A DNA stretch of 64,000 nt from assembly GCA_010909165.1 (NCBI GenBank), contig VJWM01000068.1, positions 1,178,001 to 1,242,000 of the forward strand, in the 5' to 3' direction. Source of the stretch: Anthoceros angustus (Eukaryota > Streptophyta > Anthocerotopsida > Anthocerotales > Anthocerotaceae). The notes below the pieces were generated by a model. It did no database searches. It was not told the DNA's origin and was given only the letters and a program-made list of their open reading frames with translations. Numbering within the stretch: the stretch's first letter is position 1; the number at the start of each line of letters is the position of its first letter. The translations under genes and the position numbers were made by a program. Below, in pieces: positions 21,572 to 35,200 of this stretch.

Positions 21572-24500
21572 TCATGGGCCATGTCGATTAGGGCGAAATC
21601 CCTACAAGATACCACACAAACCGGAGAAAAATGGTATTGTGTTGCTCAAGAAGAGGTAGTAGTCACAAATGAGAGAGATGCCTCACAATTGAGCCCTCCG
21701 TGGAGGCGATGAATGACAATTGTGGTGCCCGCCACCTATGACGTCTTGCATTGTCCGTCTCCCCATTTGTATGAGTGGCTCGCCCGCGGTGGCAAATCCT
21801 CTCTTGGAACCCGATCGGCCATGTTTTGACCCCAATCCGGCGTCACGCCCCACCTTAACCCCTTCTCCACTTGTCTTCGCTAGTTTCTCTTCCACAGGCG
21901 CTCATCGTCCAGCACACAACACGCTCCTGCAGTCCCCTGCAGCACACAACACGCCCCTGCAGACTAAGTCAGAACATTCATGGTTAGAACCGCCCCTGGT
22001 TGCACGTACTCCCCACACGCCATCTGTTGTCATGGGCACGATTCGAAAAGCCACGGCCTGCACATTTCCACGCCCCGCCCAGCTTCATTGCTGACATCCT
22101 GCGGCAGTGCTCACCGCGCTCCTCCCTATCCGTTTGTTTGCCCGTCGCTGCATGGGTGCATCTTTTCAGCCATGACATCAAGCATTGCACCATCCTTTTC
22201 CCTCCTGGGGCCCGCCCGCAAATGTGTTCGCACATGTGACAGATCCGGACAAAGGCCATACGCCTCGAGGCGGGGTGCATCGGCAAATAGCGCCGTGGGT
22301 ACTTTCACGTTTTGGCGGGGGCGTTGCGTCACCATCAACCCCTATCGACATCAAGCATTGCACCATCCTTTTCCCTCACGACCACGCCAAAATGTGTTCG
22401 CACATGTGACAGATCCGGACAAAGGCCGCCATAATGCCGAGCCGTGGTGCATCGGCAAATAACGCCCGGCGTGGGTACTTTGGCGGGGGCGTTGCGTCAC
22501 CATCAACCCTATGCCGACTACAAATCGCCATGGCCGTGGTGATGGCAATCGTACTTTGACCGTTTGGGTGCCTCCTTGACCAAGGCACGAAGCGATTATA
22601 TAATCGGTTGAACTACTTAGTTTAGGTATATCCACTCCTTGTGATTTTCCTTGACCACTCATCACACCGCTTGACAACTCGAGTGCGTCCTCTTGCATGC
22701 GCGATGCCTTCTGTTCCAGTTGCACATGCCTTTGAGCACGCCATGGCCAGAACTCGTTGTCACGCGCGGAGTTCTCGGACACGTGGCGCTATCCCAATGG
22801 TAACCCGTTTCCCATAAGAAGGATGCATCGACCCCCTCTTTTCCAAGCATTCACTGTCTCTCTTGCGCGATTTCAGGTTCCTGGCTTCAGAGGTGTGGAA
22901 TTTTGGTCCGAGACCGGAGAATTGCTTGATGAAATCTCGGTTAATGCTGGAAAACTCTCTCGAATGATGTCAACGAGTTACATGCGCTCCTGGGTGAATG
23001 CTCCGACCATGGTTTCAGCAAAGTCATACGTGTGTGCACTAGCTCGAGACTCGTTTAAAGCAGACGCCTTGCTCCATGATCAACTTCCCAAACATATCAT
23101 CCCTAGCTACTTTACGGGGCATGTCGATCCTCACTACACACCGTCTCGCCTCATAAACCGTGGCCCTCCCATGCAATTTCACACAAGTCCCGAGCACATC
23201 TTCAAGGTGTGTGTGGACACACAGTGTGTGCACTCTCCTCTGCCGCCTTGACTGCCATTAGGGAGGCGTTGCTTCCCACATGTGTTCAAATGTCCGGGCT
23301 CAAACTCGGTGCCCATAGCTCCCTCCACGCTGACCAAACCATCCAACCTTGGTGTCGCCGACAACCACCTCGGTGTCTCTGCAGCGTGTGCCTTGACCCG
23401 CATGGACCGCAATCATCGAGGTGCACCCTCCTCACTGATTCTCCACCCATGATAGGAGCCCTCCTCCGATCTCCACCCACTCATGGGCCATGTCCGATTA
23501 GACGAAATCCCTACAAGATACCACACAAACCGGAGAAAAATGGCTGTTGCTCAAGAAGAGGTAGTAGTCACAAATGAGAGAGATGCCTCACAATTGAGCC
23601 CTCCGTGGGAGGCGATGAATGACAATTGGTGGTGCCGCTGCCACCTATGACGTACTGCATTGTCCGTCTCACCATTTGTATGAGTGGCCTGCTCCGTGCA
23701 GGGCAAATCCCTCTGCTGGAACCCGATCAGGGCCATGTTTTGACCCCAATCCCGACGTCACGCCCCACCTTAACCCCTTCTCCACTTGTCTTCGCTAGTT
23801 TCTCTTCCACAGGCGCTCATCGTCCAGCACACAACACGCTCCTGCAGTCCCTGCGGCCCCGCAGACTAAGTCAGAACATTCATGGTTAGAACCGCCCCGT
23901 TGCACGTACTCCCCGCCATCTGTCATGGGCACGATTCGAAAAGCCACGGCACCGCACATTTCCACGCCCGGCTTCGTGTCAAATCTGCGGCGGTGCTCGC
24001 GCTCCTCCCTATCCGTTTGTTTGCCCGTCGCCTAAGGCTATCGCGTTCCTCCTATCGCGTTCCTCCCTATCCGTTTGTTTTGCCCGTCGCACTGGGTGCA
24101 TCTTTTCATCGACATCAAGCATTGCACCATCCTTTTCCCTCCTCAGGGCCCGGCGCCCGCAAATGTGTTCGCATGTAGCGATCGGACAAAGGCCGCCATG
24201 CGGCCGAGCGGTGCATCGGCAAATAACGCCCGGCGTGGGTACTTTCACGTTTTGGCGGGGGCGTTGCGTCACCATCAACCCTATGCCGACTACAAATCGC
24301 TCGCCATGGCCGTGGTGATGGCAATACTGGTTTGGGTGCCTCCTTGACCAAGGCCGCGAAGCGATTATATAATCCGGTAACTACTAGTTTAGGTATATCC
24401 ACTCCTTGTGATTTTCCTTGACCACTCATCACACCGCTTGACAACTCGAGTCGTCCTCTTGCATGCGCGATGCCTTACATTCGATTGCACATGCCTTTGC

Positions 24501-27130
24501 GCGCCATGGCGAACTTCGTTGTCACTGCGTTCTCGGACACGTGGCGCTATCCCAATGGTAACCGTTTCCCATAAGAAGGATGCATCGACCCCTCTTTTCC
24601 AAGCATTCGCATCTCTCTTGCGATTTAGTTCCAGCCGGAGGTGTGGAATTTGCACGTCTTCTCGAACGCATGCTCCCAATTGGCTGCCAGTCGAGTTTGG
24701 GAGTTTGCTTGTTGCCACTTTGTTGTCACTTGTTGGCCACCACAACTTAAATTCGTTTTGGCTTGTAATGTGTAGGGTCGGGTTGCGATTGAGAGGACCA
24801 TGGCTCACGTAATTGGGGCCAACATCCTGGATACCCTCCACATTACGAGAACGACCAGCATGAGTTTACAGCCCTCGATGTGCCGGGCTCCCTCTCGCAC
24901 CCCTTTCTCTGGCGCTGATGGCTCTCACATTGCAAGCACCGCGATAAGCAGCGTGTGAGGCGGAGTTGGAGTTGTTTGAAAGGCGGACAAGTGTGTCCGA
25001 GGGTGAGGCTGGCCCATGGGGTTGTGGATTTCAAGGCATACCGACTTCTCACGGCGGGAAAAGCCTTGGGCATCGAAGGCGGATGGAAGCGTGGGCGATG
25101 GCATTCACACGCCATCTGTGTCATGGGCACGATTCAAAAGCCACGGCAAATTTCCACGCCCAGCTTCATTGCGACATCCGCGGCTCATCGCCTCCCTATC
25201 CGCTTTGTTTGCCCGTCGCAAGGCTATCGCGTCTTCCCTATCGCCTCCCTATCCGCTTTGTTTTGCCCGCACCATGGGTGCATGCCGCACTCACTATCGA
25301 CATCAAGCATTGCACCATCCTTTTCCCTCCTCACGACCGATCGCCGCAAATGTGTTCGCACATGTGATGATCCGGACAAAGGCCGCCATAGGCCCGAGCC
25401 GTGGTGCATCGGCAAATAACGCCTTGGTGGGTACTTTCACGTTTTGGGGGGGCGTTGCGTCACCATCAACCCTATGCCGACTACAAATCGCCACGCGACG
25501 TGGTGATGGCAATCGTATTTTGACCGCTTTGGGTGCCTCCTGACCAAGGCACGAAACGATTATATAATCCCAGTGTGAACTACTTAGTTTAGGTATATCC
25601 ACCCCTTGTGATTTTCCTTGACCACTCATCACACCGCTTGACAACTCGAGTCGTCCTCTTGCATGCGCGATGCCTTCGATTGCACATGCCTTTGCGCACG
25701 CCATGGCGAACTCGTTGTCACGCCGCGTTCTCGGACACGTGGCGCTATCCCAATGGTAACCCGTTTCCCATAAGAAGGATGCATCGACCCCTCTTTTCCA
25801 AGCATTCACTTTATCTGCGCGATTTCAGGTTCCGGCGGAGGTGTGGAATTTTTGGGCGTCTTCTCGAACGCATGCTCCCAATTGGCTGCCAGTCGAGTTT
25901 GGGAGTTTGCTTGTTGCCACTTTGTTGTCACTTGTTGGCCACCACAACTTAAATTCGTTTTGGCTTGTAATGTGTAGGGTCGGGTTGCGATTGAGAGGAC
26001 CATGGCTCACGTAATTGGGGCCAACATCCTGGATACCCTCCACATTACGAGAACGACCAGCATGAGTTTACAGCCCTCGATGTGCCGGGCTCCCTCTCGC
26101 ACCCCTTTCTCTGGCGCTGATGGCTCTCACATTGCAAGCACCGCGATAAGCAGCGTGTGAGGCGGAGTTGGAGTTGTTTGAAAGGCGGACAAGTGTGTCC
26201 GAGGGTGAGGCTGGCCCATGGGGTTGTGGATTTCAAGGCATACCGACTTCTCACGGCGGGGAAAAGCCTTGGGCATCGAAGAGACCGGATAGGCGTGTGA
26301 AGGGCGATGGCATTCACACGCCATCCGCTGTCATGGGCACGATTCAAAGCCACGTCGCATTTCCACGCCCGCCCGCCTTCATTGCGATGGCAGCGCTCAT
26401 CGCGCCTCTCCCTATCCGCTTGTTTGCCCGCGGCAAGGCTATCGCGTTCTTCCCTATCGCGTTCCTCCTATCCGCTTGTTTTGCCCGTCGCACCATGGTG
26501 CATGCCGCACTCACCTATCGACATCAAGCATTGCACCATCCCTTTTCCCTCCTTCCAGACTGACTGCCCGCAAATGTGTTCGCACATGTGACAGATCTGG
26601 ACAAAGGCCGGCTGTGGTGCATCGGCAAATACGCCGGCGTGGGTACTTTCACGTTTTGGCAGGGGGGCCGTTGCGTCACCATCAACCCTATGCCGACTAC
26701 AAATCGCTACGCCATGACAGTGGTGATGGCAATCGTACTTTGACCGTTTGGGTGCCTCCTTGACCAAGGCACGAAACGCGATTATATAATCCCAGCTGTG
26801 AACTACTTAGTTTAGGTATATCCACTCCTTGTGATTTTCCTGGACCACACATCACACCGCTTGACAACTCGAGGCCCCTCTTGCATGCGCGATGCCTTCG
26901 CTCCATTTGCACATGCCTTTGCGCACGCCATGGCGAACTCGTTGTCGCTCGCGTTCTCGGACACGTGGCGCTATCCCAATGGTAACCCGTTTCCCATAAG
27001 AAGGATGCATCGACCCCTCTTTTCCAAGCATTCACCGCCTGAATTTCACGACCGTGCTCCCAATTGGCTGCCTGTGTCCGAGTTTGGGAGTTTGCTTGTT
27101 GCCACTTTGTTGTCACTTGTTGCGCCACCA
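20941..27130. repeat. Array of large tandem duplications in inner CACTA element
   Basis: Landmarks recur head to tail. TTTTGGTCCGAGACCG is at about 20966 and 22891. TATGACGT(C/A)(T/C)TGCATTGTCC is at about 21738 and 23647. TAGGTATATCCACTCCTTGT, or a one-base variant, is at about 22623, 24391, 25591 and 26813. CGCATGCTCCCAATTGGCTG is at about 24668 and 25870, with a variant at 27053. Periods are about 1.9, 1.75, 1.2 and 1.2 kb. Copies differ chiefly by short indels. Confidence 0.85.
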
Positions 27131-27179
27131 CAACTTAAATTCGTTTTGGCTTGTAATGTGTAGGGTCGGGTTGCGATGT

Positions 27180-27490
27180 GAGGACCATGGCTCACGAATT
27201 GGGGCCAACATCCTGGATACCCTCCACATTACGAGAACGACCAGCATGAGTTTACAGCCCTCATCGACAGGCCGGGCTCCCTCTCGCACCCCTTTCTCTG
27301 GCGCCTGATGGCTCTGTTCAACAAGCACCGCGATAAGCTTGAGCGTGTGAAGACGGAGTCGGAAATGTTTGAAAGGCAGACAAGTGTGTCCGAGGGTGAG
27401 GCTGGCCCATGGGGGGTTGTGGATTTCAAGGCATACCAGCTTCTCCTGGCCGAACTGGAAAAAGCCTTGGGCATCGAAGAGACCGGATAG
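27180..27490 (+). pseudogene. Terminal exon of an unrecognised accessory protein
   Basis: The plus strand reads NWGQHPGYPPHYENDQHEF, ALIDRPGSLSHPFLWRLMA, NKHRDKLERVKTESEMFERQ and FKAYQLLLAELEKALGIEET-stop. It looks like a natural helical C-terminus. Two shorter, frame-broken copies occur at about 24795-25080 and 25995-26290, in the tandem array. All three follow an AATGTGTAG acceptor-like site. This third copy is the most intact. A second gene of the CACTA element or a captured host exon are both possible. I do not recognise the family. Confidence 0.45.
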
Positions 27491-27703
27491 AGCGTGTGAA
27501 GGACGATGGCATTCACACACGCCGCAAGCGAGGACCGTGACCGCCTTGGATTCGTGTAGAGCATTAGTGCCGTATGTGCCCATGGACATAGACAAGCGGT
27601 TTAGGTAGGGGTTTGCATGTGGTATGATGCCATGTTTTGTTTTTTAATGGTCGAACATGAGCCGTATGTTGGCGTGTATGGGCCGGAGGTTAAAATGCAC
27701 CCC

Positions 27704-30700
27704 TGTGGTGACCACATGGGTACTCGGACCCCCTCGGAAAGGAGTGTTTTTTTGGTTTTGTGTTTAAGTTGCGAGAATCGTGTGGAGTTGGAATGTGAAG
27801 TAGGTTAGGAATAAAGAAAAGTCTACTAGAGCCTAGTAGGAGGAAGAGAGTCTAGTCCCGATCCCGGATGTAACCCTGAGGGTTGGTCGCTCGACCGTTG
27901 CTAACGCGTTGCTAGGGCCGTTGCTAACGCGTTGCTATGACCACAACCGACGGAGCCTGCTATGGTAGCAACCAAGTTGGAGTTTCTTTCGATGACTTCG
28001 GAAAATCCAATCGATGGAATCACAAGGAATACCCAAACGGAAGTAACGGGGTCCTATTGGCAATTAAGTCCGATGGCGGAAGAGTATTTGCATCGAATCC
28101 AGCGATCAAGACGGCGCTACCGGAATTCGAGCGATCGGGTGGAGGCCGGAGCGAACGCCGGACGGATGCAAGGCGAGGTGTCGCAATGATCGTGAAGCCG
28201 CCAGCAACGAGCGCCACAGAGACCAAACCGGTTTATGGATTGAGAGGGGGTCATGGAGGAAGGAGCGCAAACCGGAGGCAGACCCCAGCGAGGCGCGAAT
28301 GAAGGTTCAGGAGAACGCCCAAAGTGCGCGGCGGCTGGGCAATGGGAGGTGGCAGTCAGCGGCCAGAAATCGCCCCACGCGAGTGGGGAGTAATCGGGCC
28401 GCAACTCCCGGAGAAGGCTAGGGCGGCTCGGTGTGGCGATCGTGCCGCAGAAGCTAACAAGAGCAGGCAAGCCTGAGGCTGTGAAGGGGCCGTGGAACCG
28501 CCCGCAGAAAAGAGAAGTGTGCAACGGGCAGCCGAATCGGAGGCACGCACTGGGAGGTCGCGGGGCAAGACAAAGCGCACTAGGGGTCGCCGCTAACTGC
28601 GGGTTGCAGGATACACCTCCAAGCCTCATACAACCGAGGTAGGCCGATGGGCCAGCCGATCGCCCGAGCCGAGGCGTGAGGTGTATTGGCGGTCGGGGTT
28701 TCACCCAGAGGAGCCGGGTGTCAAGCTCAAGAAACGAAGCATAGATTGCAGAAGCCGGGACATTTTGCTCCTGTAAGCTCTAAGCACATAGGACAGGAGC
28801 ATGGCACCTAAGAAGAACCTCCCGCCATTGAGGCCATTACGATCGCCCAATGGCCCAATATGGGGCAATCGGAGAGTGAAGGCGGGTCTTTAGTGGCTAA
28901 GCATCACCGTCCTTCATGGACAAAAAGTGGTGCTACAATAGCCCCTCGTTGGTTTTGGAGTGCAGAGCATGAGGGAGAAGGCCATTGGGGAAGGCAACGT
29001 GAGGACCAACCCCGCACTGGAATATTCTGCTCCGGCCGTTTATGAGAGACCAAGAGGAATGTGGATAATCATTGACCCTTTCAGAAACCATCTCCTCAAA
29101 AGTCGCAGGAGGCACAAGCCATTGCTCCCACATTGTCTAGAGTGGAGAATGGTCACCAACAAGCTAGACCTCGAGCCGGGCCGGATTAGCCAGTGATCCC
29201 GTGGCTCTCACACTAAGCCGGAGCACATTGTCGACCATTTCCTTGTCTTTCTCTATGAGGTGGTGAGAGGGTCCAAGATAGATTGGGCCAGGATGTTCTA
29301 TGACACAACAGTGTGAGAGGGACCACTTGACCCTACCATCACCTAGCCCCTCACCTCTATCTCCTTCTTAATCCACGTTTTGACCATGCCAAGTTGTCGG
29401 AGGGAATGGAGATGGTCTCACCTTTCATGGAGGCCGTGTTTGAAAGAAGGAAGCCCAAAGAGGAGTCGGAGGAAGAGGCCATCTCGTGGCACCGGGAGTG
29501 AAGATGAGAAGTCCAAGTGTCCATGAAAAGGAATGTGACTGTGGCTAAGGTAGCACCATTAACAACAATAGTTGCTAAGGCCCCAACAGTACCAAGAGGA
29601 GCCGGGGAGCAACGGGACTCCAACACCTAGAGCCACAAGAGCACGACGGGAGCTCACCGGATGTATAAGACAAGGGCAAGGCTGTGGCAGCACCAATATC
29701 CTGGAGCCTGGGCGGGGAAACCACAGTCAACAGGAGGAATCCCAACCTTGGGCACGAGCCGATCCGAGAAAGTCACTACTGCTCAAGGGTGGCTTTCAAG
29801 TATACCCTTGTGACAGGGGAGCCACCGTGGAAGATGATAGGAAGGAGGGAGCCCATTCCCAAGAAGGTTTGGGGGACCTAACATCACCCTGTGAGTTGGT
29901 TTCAGCTATGGCACGCACTGTGGAGATGGAAGATCGATAGCTCGTCCTCCTTGTTAGGTTTACAGCAGAAGGAAGCAACAGGGGAGCTGGAGGAGCTTAA
30001 GATGAAGAAGGAGAAGGAGGTTTTGGAGGGACGCCTAGGGAAGTGGAAATAGGAAGGTCCGAGAAGAGTTGCAGAAGTCTAAGGACCAGAAGCCTCATGG
30101 CTCGCCTCTCCTCACAGAGCACCATAGGAGAGCTGCATGTTATTTCGGATGCACAAGTGCAGCCGAAACCTGGATGCCTCGCCGAGCGCCAAGAAGGAGA
30201 GGGACGAGGCTAGGAAAGGTCGGAAGGAGGCCAAGAGGGCTGTGGATTGCAAGGAGGGCCACCGTGGAAGAGGCGAGGCTCTATGGAAGAATCTGCCGAG
30301 TTAGCAATGAGGAGGTTGCTAAGCAACCGGTTGCTAGGAAGCACCCAGCACTGCTAAGGGAAGCAACAGAATAAGCTCCAAGACCAAAGCTACAACAAGG
30401 AAGAAAGGGGCACAAGACCGTGAGGAGGACAAACAGCTGGGGGAGCGGTAAGCACCGCCTAAGAAGTCTAACTTCCCAATGGTGCATTAGATTGAGGATG
30501 CTTATCAAGATAATCATGTGCCCGGATTCTCCTTGGCCGGAGAGAAGATTGTCACCCCGAAAGTTTATGTTGTTGTGGGCACAGGGGACATGGAGGTACT
30601 TGATCCATGCCTTGACGGCACCGGATCCTACCTATGGGTTGGACTCACGGAGGAGACTCACCGACCCATCCGATTCAAGAGCTCACCGAGGAGGAGTACT

Positions 30701-32084
30701 GTGCTGCGCGGCGAGCACAAGAGAGGAGGAGTCCAGCTGAGGAGGTGGAGATTTTGTGGGAGAGATTGCCCAACCAGCCAAGAGGAGGAAGAGCAAGAGG
30801 AGAACATGGGCTAGGCGGCCTAGGAGGCCTGTGAGGGATAATAGGGTAAGTGGCCCCAAATAGCTGAAGGCCCATGTGTTATAGATCGAATCTTCCTCAT
30901 AGTGGATAGAATTAAGAGATAGGCCTCTAGGATTGGTAGGCTAAGACCGATTGGTATTTTGGCAAGTAGCCAAGCTACTTTTGTAATGATCTTGGGTATA
31001 AGAGGCACTCTGATGAAATGCAAGCAATGTTGGCCTAAAGTCTCGGTGTTTGAGCACGGGGTTTGCATCCAAAGGTCGTGAGTCTAGGCAATCGCTCTCC
31101 GTCTGGAGGAGCCGAGAAGACTACTGTTGCCCAGATCCGTGTGACCGATCCGCAAGAGTGGTGGAAAGCAAGGGAGGAGCCTGGTCTCCTTGGAGGAGTT
31201 CCCAAGGTCAAGAGGAAGGGGTTGTGAAGCCGGGAGGCTGTCCATTCCTTACTCATTCCCTTCAGCTTGTCTAGTACTCACCTTGTGTTTGAGTTTTCGT
31301 GGTGTGAGGTCATGTGGGAAAAGGAGACAAGGCGGGAGCCTGTGGGTGGAAGAGAAGGTCAAGTGAGACAACCGTGGGTTTGTATGTTTTGGAAAATGAA
31401 AAGTGAACTGTGAGAGGAGTGGAAAATGCCATGGAGAGTTGTTGGGTGGAGAGAAGTAAGAGGGATTGGAGAAGACTGTAAGTGATGTTTCTGAGAAAGT
31501 GGAGATTGAATGAGGCCGTGAGGTGTGAGAACAAGGAGGAAGGGGTTGCAGAGGAAACTTGGGGAGTATGGAGAGAGGCAAGAGGTACCTGAGCCGTGAG
31601 AGCTGGGAGGAGTATGAAGCTTGGGGAGGAAAGCTGAAAGGTTGAGGGAAGAAAGAGAGATCCGGGGAAGTGCAGTGAGTAAGGAGGTGGGGTGTGATCG
31701 GTAACTGATTGGTGGATCGACTTTGTGGAAGGATAAGAGAGAGGGTGTCCAATCTTATCCACTTGGATCAAGTGGGCCCCACCTTCTATTAATAGCCGCC
31801 CGAACCCAGATGGGCCCCGCTAAATAGAGGGTGGTTGCTAAGATAGCAACTGGCCTCGCTGCTAAGGTAGCAACAGGTCGTAAGATAGCAGTGTCCGAGT
31901 GTTGTTAGGATAGTAGTGGTCTCAGAATCGCTAGATGTTTTGTATGTCCGTGTTTGGTTGGATTGGCTATGTTTTGGTTGTCTTGACACGAAATCACTCC
32001 TTGGGTACGAATCTCAAGTCTACAACGATAAAGAGGGTAAATGTGGCCTCTTTGTGACCACTTGGTTTAGAAAATCACTCCACA
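27704..32084 (+). repeat. 5' LTR, 4381 bp
   Basis: TG...CA ends with the short inverted repeat TGTGG/CCACA. The end at 32084 is fixed by identity with the 3' LTR end and by the primer site that follows. It is exceptionally long for a plant LTR. It contains coding-like sequence (28801-30834) and clusters of a GTTGCTA motif (27898-27937, 31834-31870). A weak TATA-like TATTAATAG lies at 31786. Confidence 0.93.
28801..30834 (+). pseudogene. Coding-like region inside the LTR
   Basis: Begins ATGGCACCTAAGAAGAAC (MAPKKN) and reads, with frame slips, through EHIVDHFLVFLYEVVRGSKI, DWARMFYDT, a lysine- and glutamate-rich probable coiled coil (MKKEKEVLEGRL, KERDEARKGRKEAKRAV) and AYQDNHVPGFSLAGEKIV followed by KVYVVVGTGDMEVLDP. 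It ends near GLGGLGGL-stop. The same peptides can be read in the 3' LTR (start at 40788), so the coding pattern predates the insertion. No known domain was recognised. It could be an extra element protein or captured host sequence; it is now broken by indels. Confidence 0.5.
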
Positions 32085-32102
32085 TTTTGGCGCTGTCGGG
32101 AG
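32085..32102 (+). promoter_or_regulatory. Candidate primer binding site
   Basis: Directly after the 5' LTR comes TTTTGGCGCTGTCGGGAG. The TGGCGC start fits the complement of a tRNA CCA end, of the tRNA-Asp kind used by many Ty3 elements. The remaining match is partial. Confidence 0.6.
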
Positions 32103-32285
32103 TGTCATTGTTGTCAAGACCTTAGAGTAGACTAACCTTGTCTAGTAGTGTATTGGGAGTCTTGAGTGTGATACATGGATGCTACCCATTGAGTCCGAAA
32201 GTTCCGACTCAGTGAAGAGAAGACTCAAAGAAGAAGACAACGCTGCCGTGGAGCGAGGGCGAAGGGCCGCAGACCGAGAGAGCCG

Positions 32286-35200
32286 AGGAGAGCAGCAGTA
32301 ACGCACTGGGAGGAGCCAAGAAGCAACAGTGCCTAGGACGATGACCATCCTTGTCTTCCGACCTCCGTCTTGAACTTGTGCACCGTGAACTCAAGAACTT
32401 TTGGAAGGCGTATGCTACAGAGATCCTGTTAGACCAACAATCGCGTTGCCGGATAGTGACGACCGCCATGGCGACTTCCTTCCTTTTGCAATAACTACTA
32501 AGCCATACCCACCGTGGAGAGAAGAAGGGTATGAAGATCCGACGAGTTTGTTGAACGCTTTGAGCAACTAACCATTGCAAATCGTGAACTGGGATCTCAG
32601 CGATTCACTCTTCTACGGAGTTCTTCGGAGGGCCAAGTGGTACAAGAGGAGTACCTCAAGGCATCAAGACCCCAAAGAACCTTCAACGAATCAAGAAAGC
32701 CTTTTGTGAGAGGTTCAGGGAATAGATGTAGAAGGCTACGTGTTGTCAAAGTTGGAGTTTTGAGGAGAAGAAGGAAGGAGACCTTGCAAGCTTATGTTGA
32801 GAGGTTTCTTAACTTGCGTGATCGTAGTGGTCCTCACTTCTGTGCCATTCGGTGGTTGCTAAGGGGTTAGATCCCGAGATGGGCCGACATGTGAGGTCAA
32901 GCGGAGAAGACGAGACAAGGCCATCAAGGCGGCACTCAACTACGAAGAATCCAACTCCTTGGACAAGAAGAAGCACAAGAAGGAAAAGAGCAAGAAGAAG
33001 AAGTCCAAGCGAGGGAAGAAGGACAAGGGATCTTCGTCGTCGGAGGAGGAAACTCTTGAGGAGAGTGACTCCTCAAGACTGAGACGGAGGACTCTTCCTG
33101 AGGATGGCAGACGGAGGAAGAATCCAAGACGAGAGACGCAGGAAGAAGAAGAAGGTTGCCGTAAGAAGAAACCGGCTCGAGGATCAAGGGAGCTGGCGGG
33201 CTAAACAAGAGGTCGCTAGTGCTAAGAAGGAAGTGGAACAAGTCAAGAGGAGGCTGAAGTCACAAGAAGGTGCAACAAAGAAGAAATGAAGATGGAGGAA
33301 ATGATGAGCAAATTCGAGAAGTTTCACCTCAACTGTGAAGGAGCATGAGAAGAGGAGAGCGCATCCAAAGGCTCGGGCTAACTGCTTTTGTTCCACTTGT
33401 GGCCAGCCAGCCACACCAAGTCCAACTGCCATGTGGCCAAGGTGCACATGCTCGCCACGAGGAGGAGGAAGAGGATCGCGGAGGATACCTACCGATCCGT
33501 GGAGGTTTCCTGGACAAGATTCCCAAGACCGCCCATCCGCCGATCTGCGAAATTCCATGGGGCCGGCATTCAGAATAACTAAGTGCCTGTGGTTGCTAAC
33601 CAAGCAACGGTGTGGTTCGCTACAACAGGGGCTTTGGTCATTATGCAAATAGTCGCTCATCGCAAGACAGCCAATGGTGACTACGAACTACCGTGCCAAG
33701 ACGCAAACAACAGGGTCATGTGGCGGGAGTGTCACTTGCCCAAACCGAGGAAGCTTTCAATTGCTCAACCACCGCGGTGAGTTCGCAAGCATCAAGCGCC
33801 ATGCACGTGGAGGATGCCCTTATGGTCGCTTTGGGAGGATGCGGAAGCCATGGTGTTGCGGGAGCTAGATGGACTGGGGTGGAGGAGACTACTACGGAGA
33901 GGTCGCAGCCATGGTCAGGCGCACTAGGAGTGAAAAGCTAGGAGGAAGTCGGAAGAAGAAAGAGACGGAGGTGGAATCACCACAAAGTCAAGAGAGCACT
34001 CCAAGCCCGGAGGGAACGGATCTAGAGGAGAGCACAGCAGTAACGACCTGAGGAGCCAAGAAGCAAGCAACAGTCTAGGACGATGACCATCCTTGTCTTC
34101 GACCTCCGGTCAACTTGTGCAACCGTGAACTCAAGAACTTTTGACAGGGCGTTGCTATGTAGATCCTGTTAGACCAACAATCGCGTCCGGGATAGTGACG
34201 ATCATGGCGACTTCCGGGCCTTTTGCAATAACTACTGCAGCCATACCCACCGTGATGGAGAGAAGAAGGTATGAAGATCCGACGAGTTTGTTGAACGCTT
34301 TGAGCAACTAACCATTGCAAATCGTGAACTGGGATCTGATTCTCTTCTACGGAGTTCTTCGGGGAGGGCCAAGTGGTACAAGAGGGAGTACCTCAAGGCA
34401 TCAAGACTCAAAGAACCTTCAACGAATCAAGAAAGCCTTTTGTGAGAGGTTCAGGGAATAGATGTAGAAGGCTACGTGTTGTCAAAGTTGGAGTTTTGAG
34501 GAGAAGAAGGAAGGAGACCTTGCAAGCTTATGTTGAGAGGTTTCTTAACTTGCGTGATCGTAGTGGTCCTCACTCGATGCCATTCGGTGGTTTGGGGTTA
34601 GATCCCGAGATGGGCCGACATGATAAGCGGAGAAAGACGAGACAAGGCCATCAAGGCGGCACTCAACTAAGAATCCAACTCCTGGACAAGAAGAAGCACA
34701 AGAAGGAAAAGAGCAAGAAGAAGAAGTCCAAGCGAGGAAGAAGGACAAGGGATCTTCGTCGGAGGAGGAAACTTGAGGAGAGTGACTCCTCTCAAGACTG
34801 ACGGAGGACTCTTCCTGAGGATGGCAGACGGAGGAAGAATCAAGACGAGACGCAGGAAGAAGAAGGTTCGCTGAAGAAGAAACCAGAGGCTCGAGGATCA
34901 AGGGAGCTGGCTGGCTAAACAAGAGGTCGCTAGTGCTAAGAAGGAAGTGGAACAAGTCAAGAGGGAGGCTGAAGTCACAAGAAGGTGCAACAAAGAAGAA
35001 ATGAAGATGGAGGAAATGATGAGCAAATTCGAGAAGTTTCACCTCAACGTGAAGGAGCATGAGAAGAGGAGAGCCGCATCCAAAGGCTCGGGCTAACTGC
35101 TTTGTTCCACTTGTGGCCAGCCAGCCACACTAAGTCCAACTGCCATGTGGCCAAGGTGCACATGCTCGCCACGAGGAGGAGGAAGAGGATCGCGGAGGAT

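Noticed and set aside
28117-28704. 195-codon minus-strand frame in the LTR
   Set aside because: It is opposite to the direction of the element, rich in Pro, Ala and Ser as expected from GC-rich antisense, and is broken in the other LTR.
32936-33241. Serine- and leucine-rich minus-strand frame
   Set aside because: Antisense of the AAG- and GAG-rich gag segment; its composition follows from the repeat of those codons.
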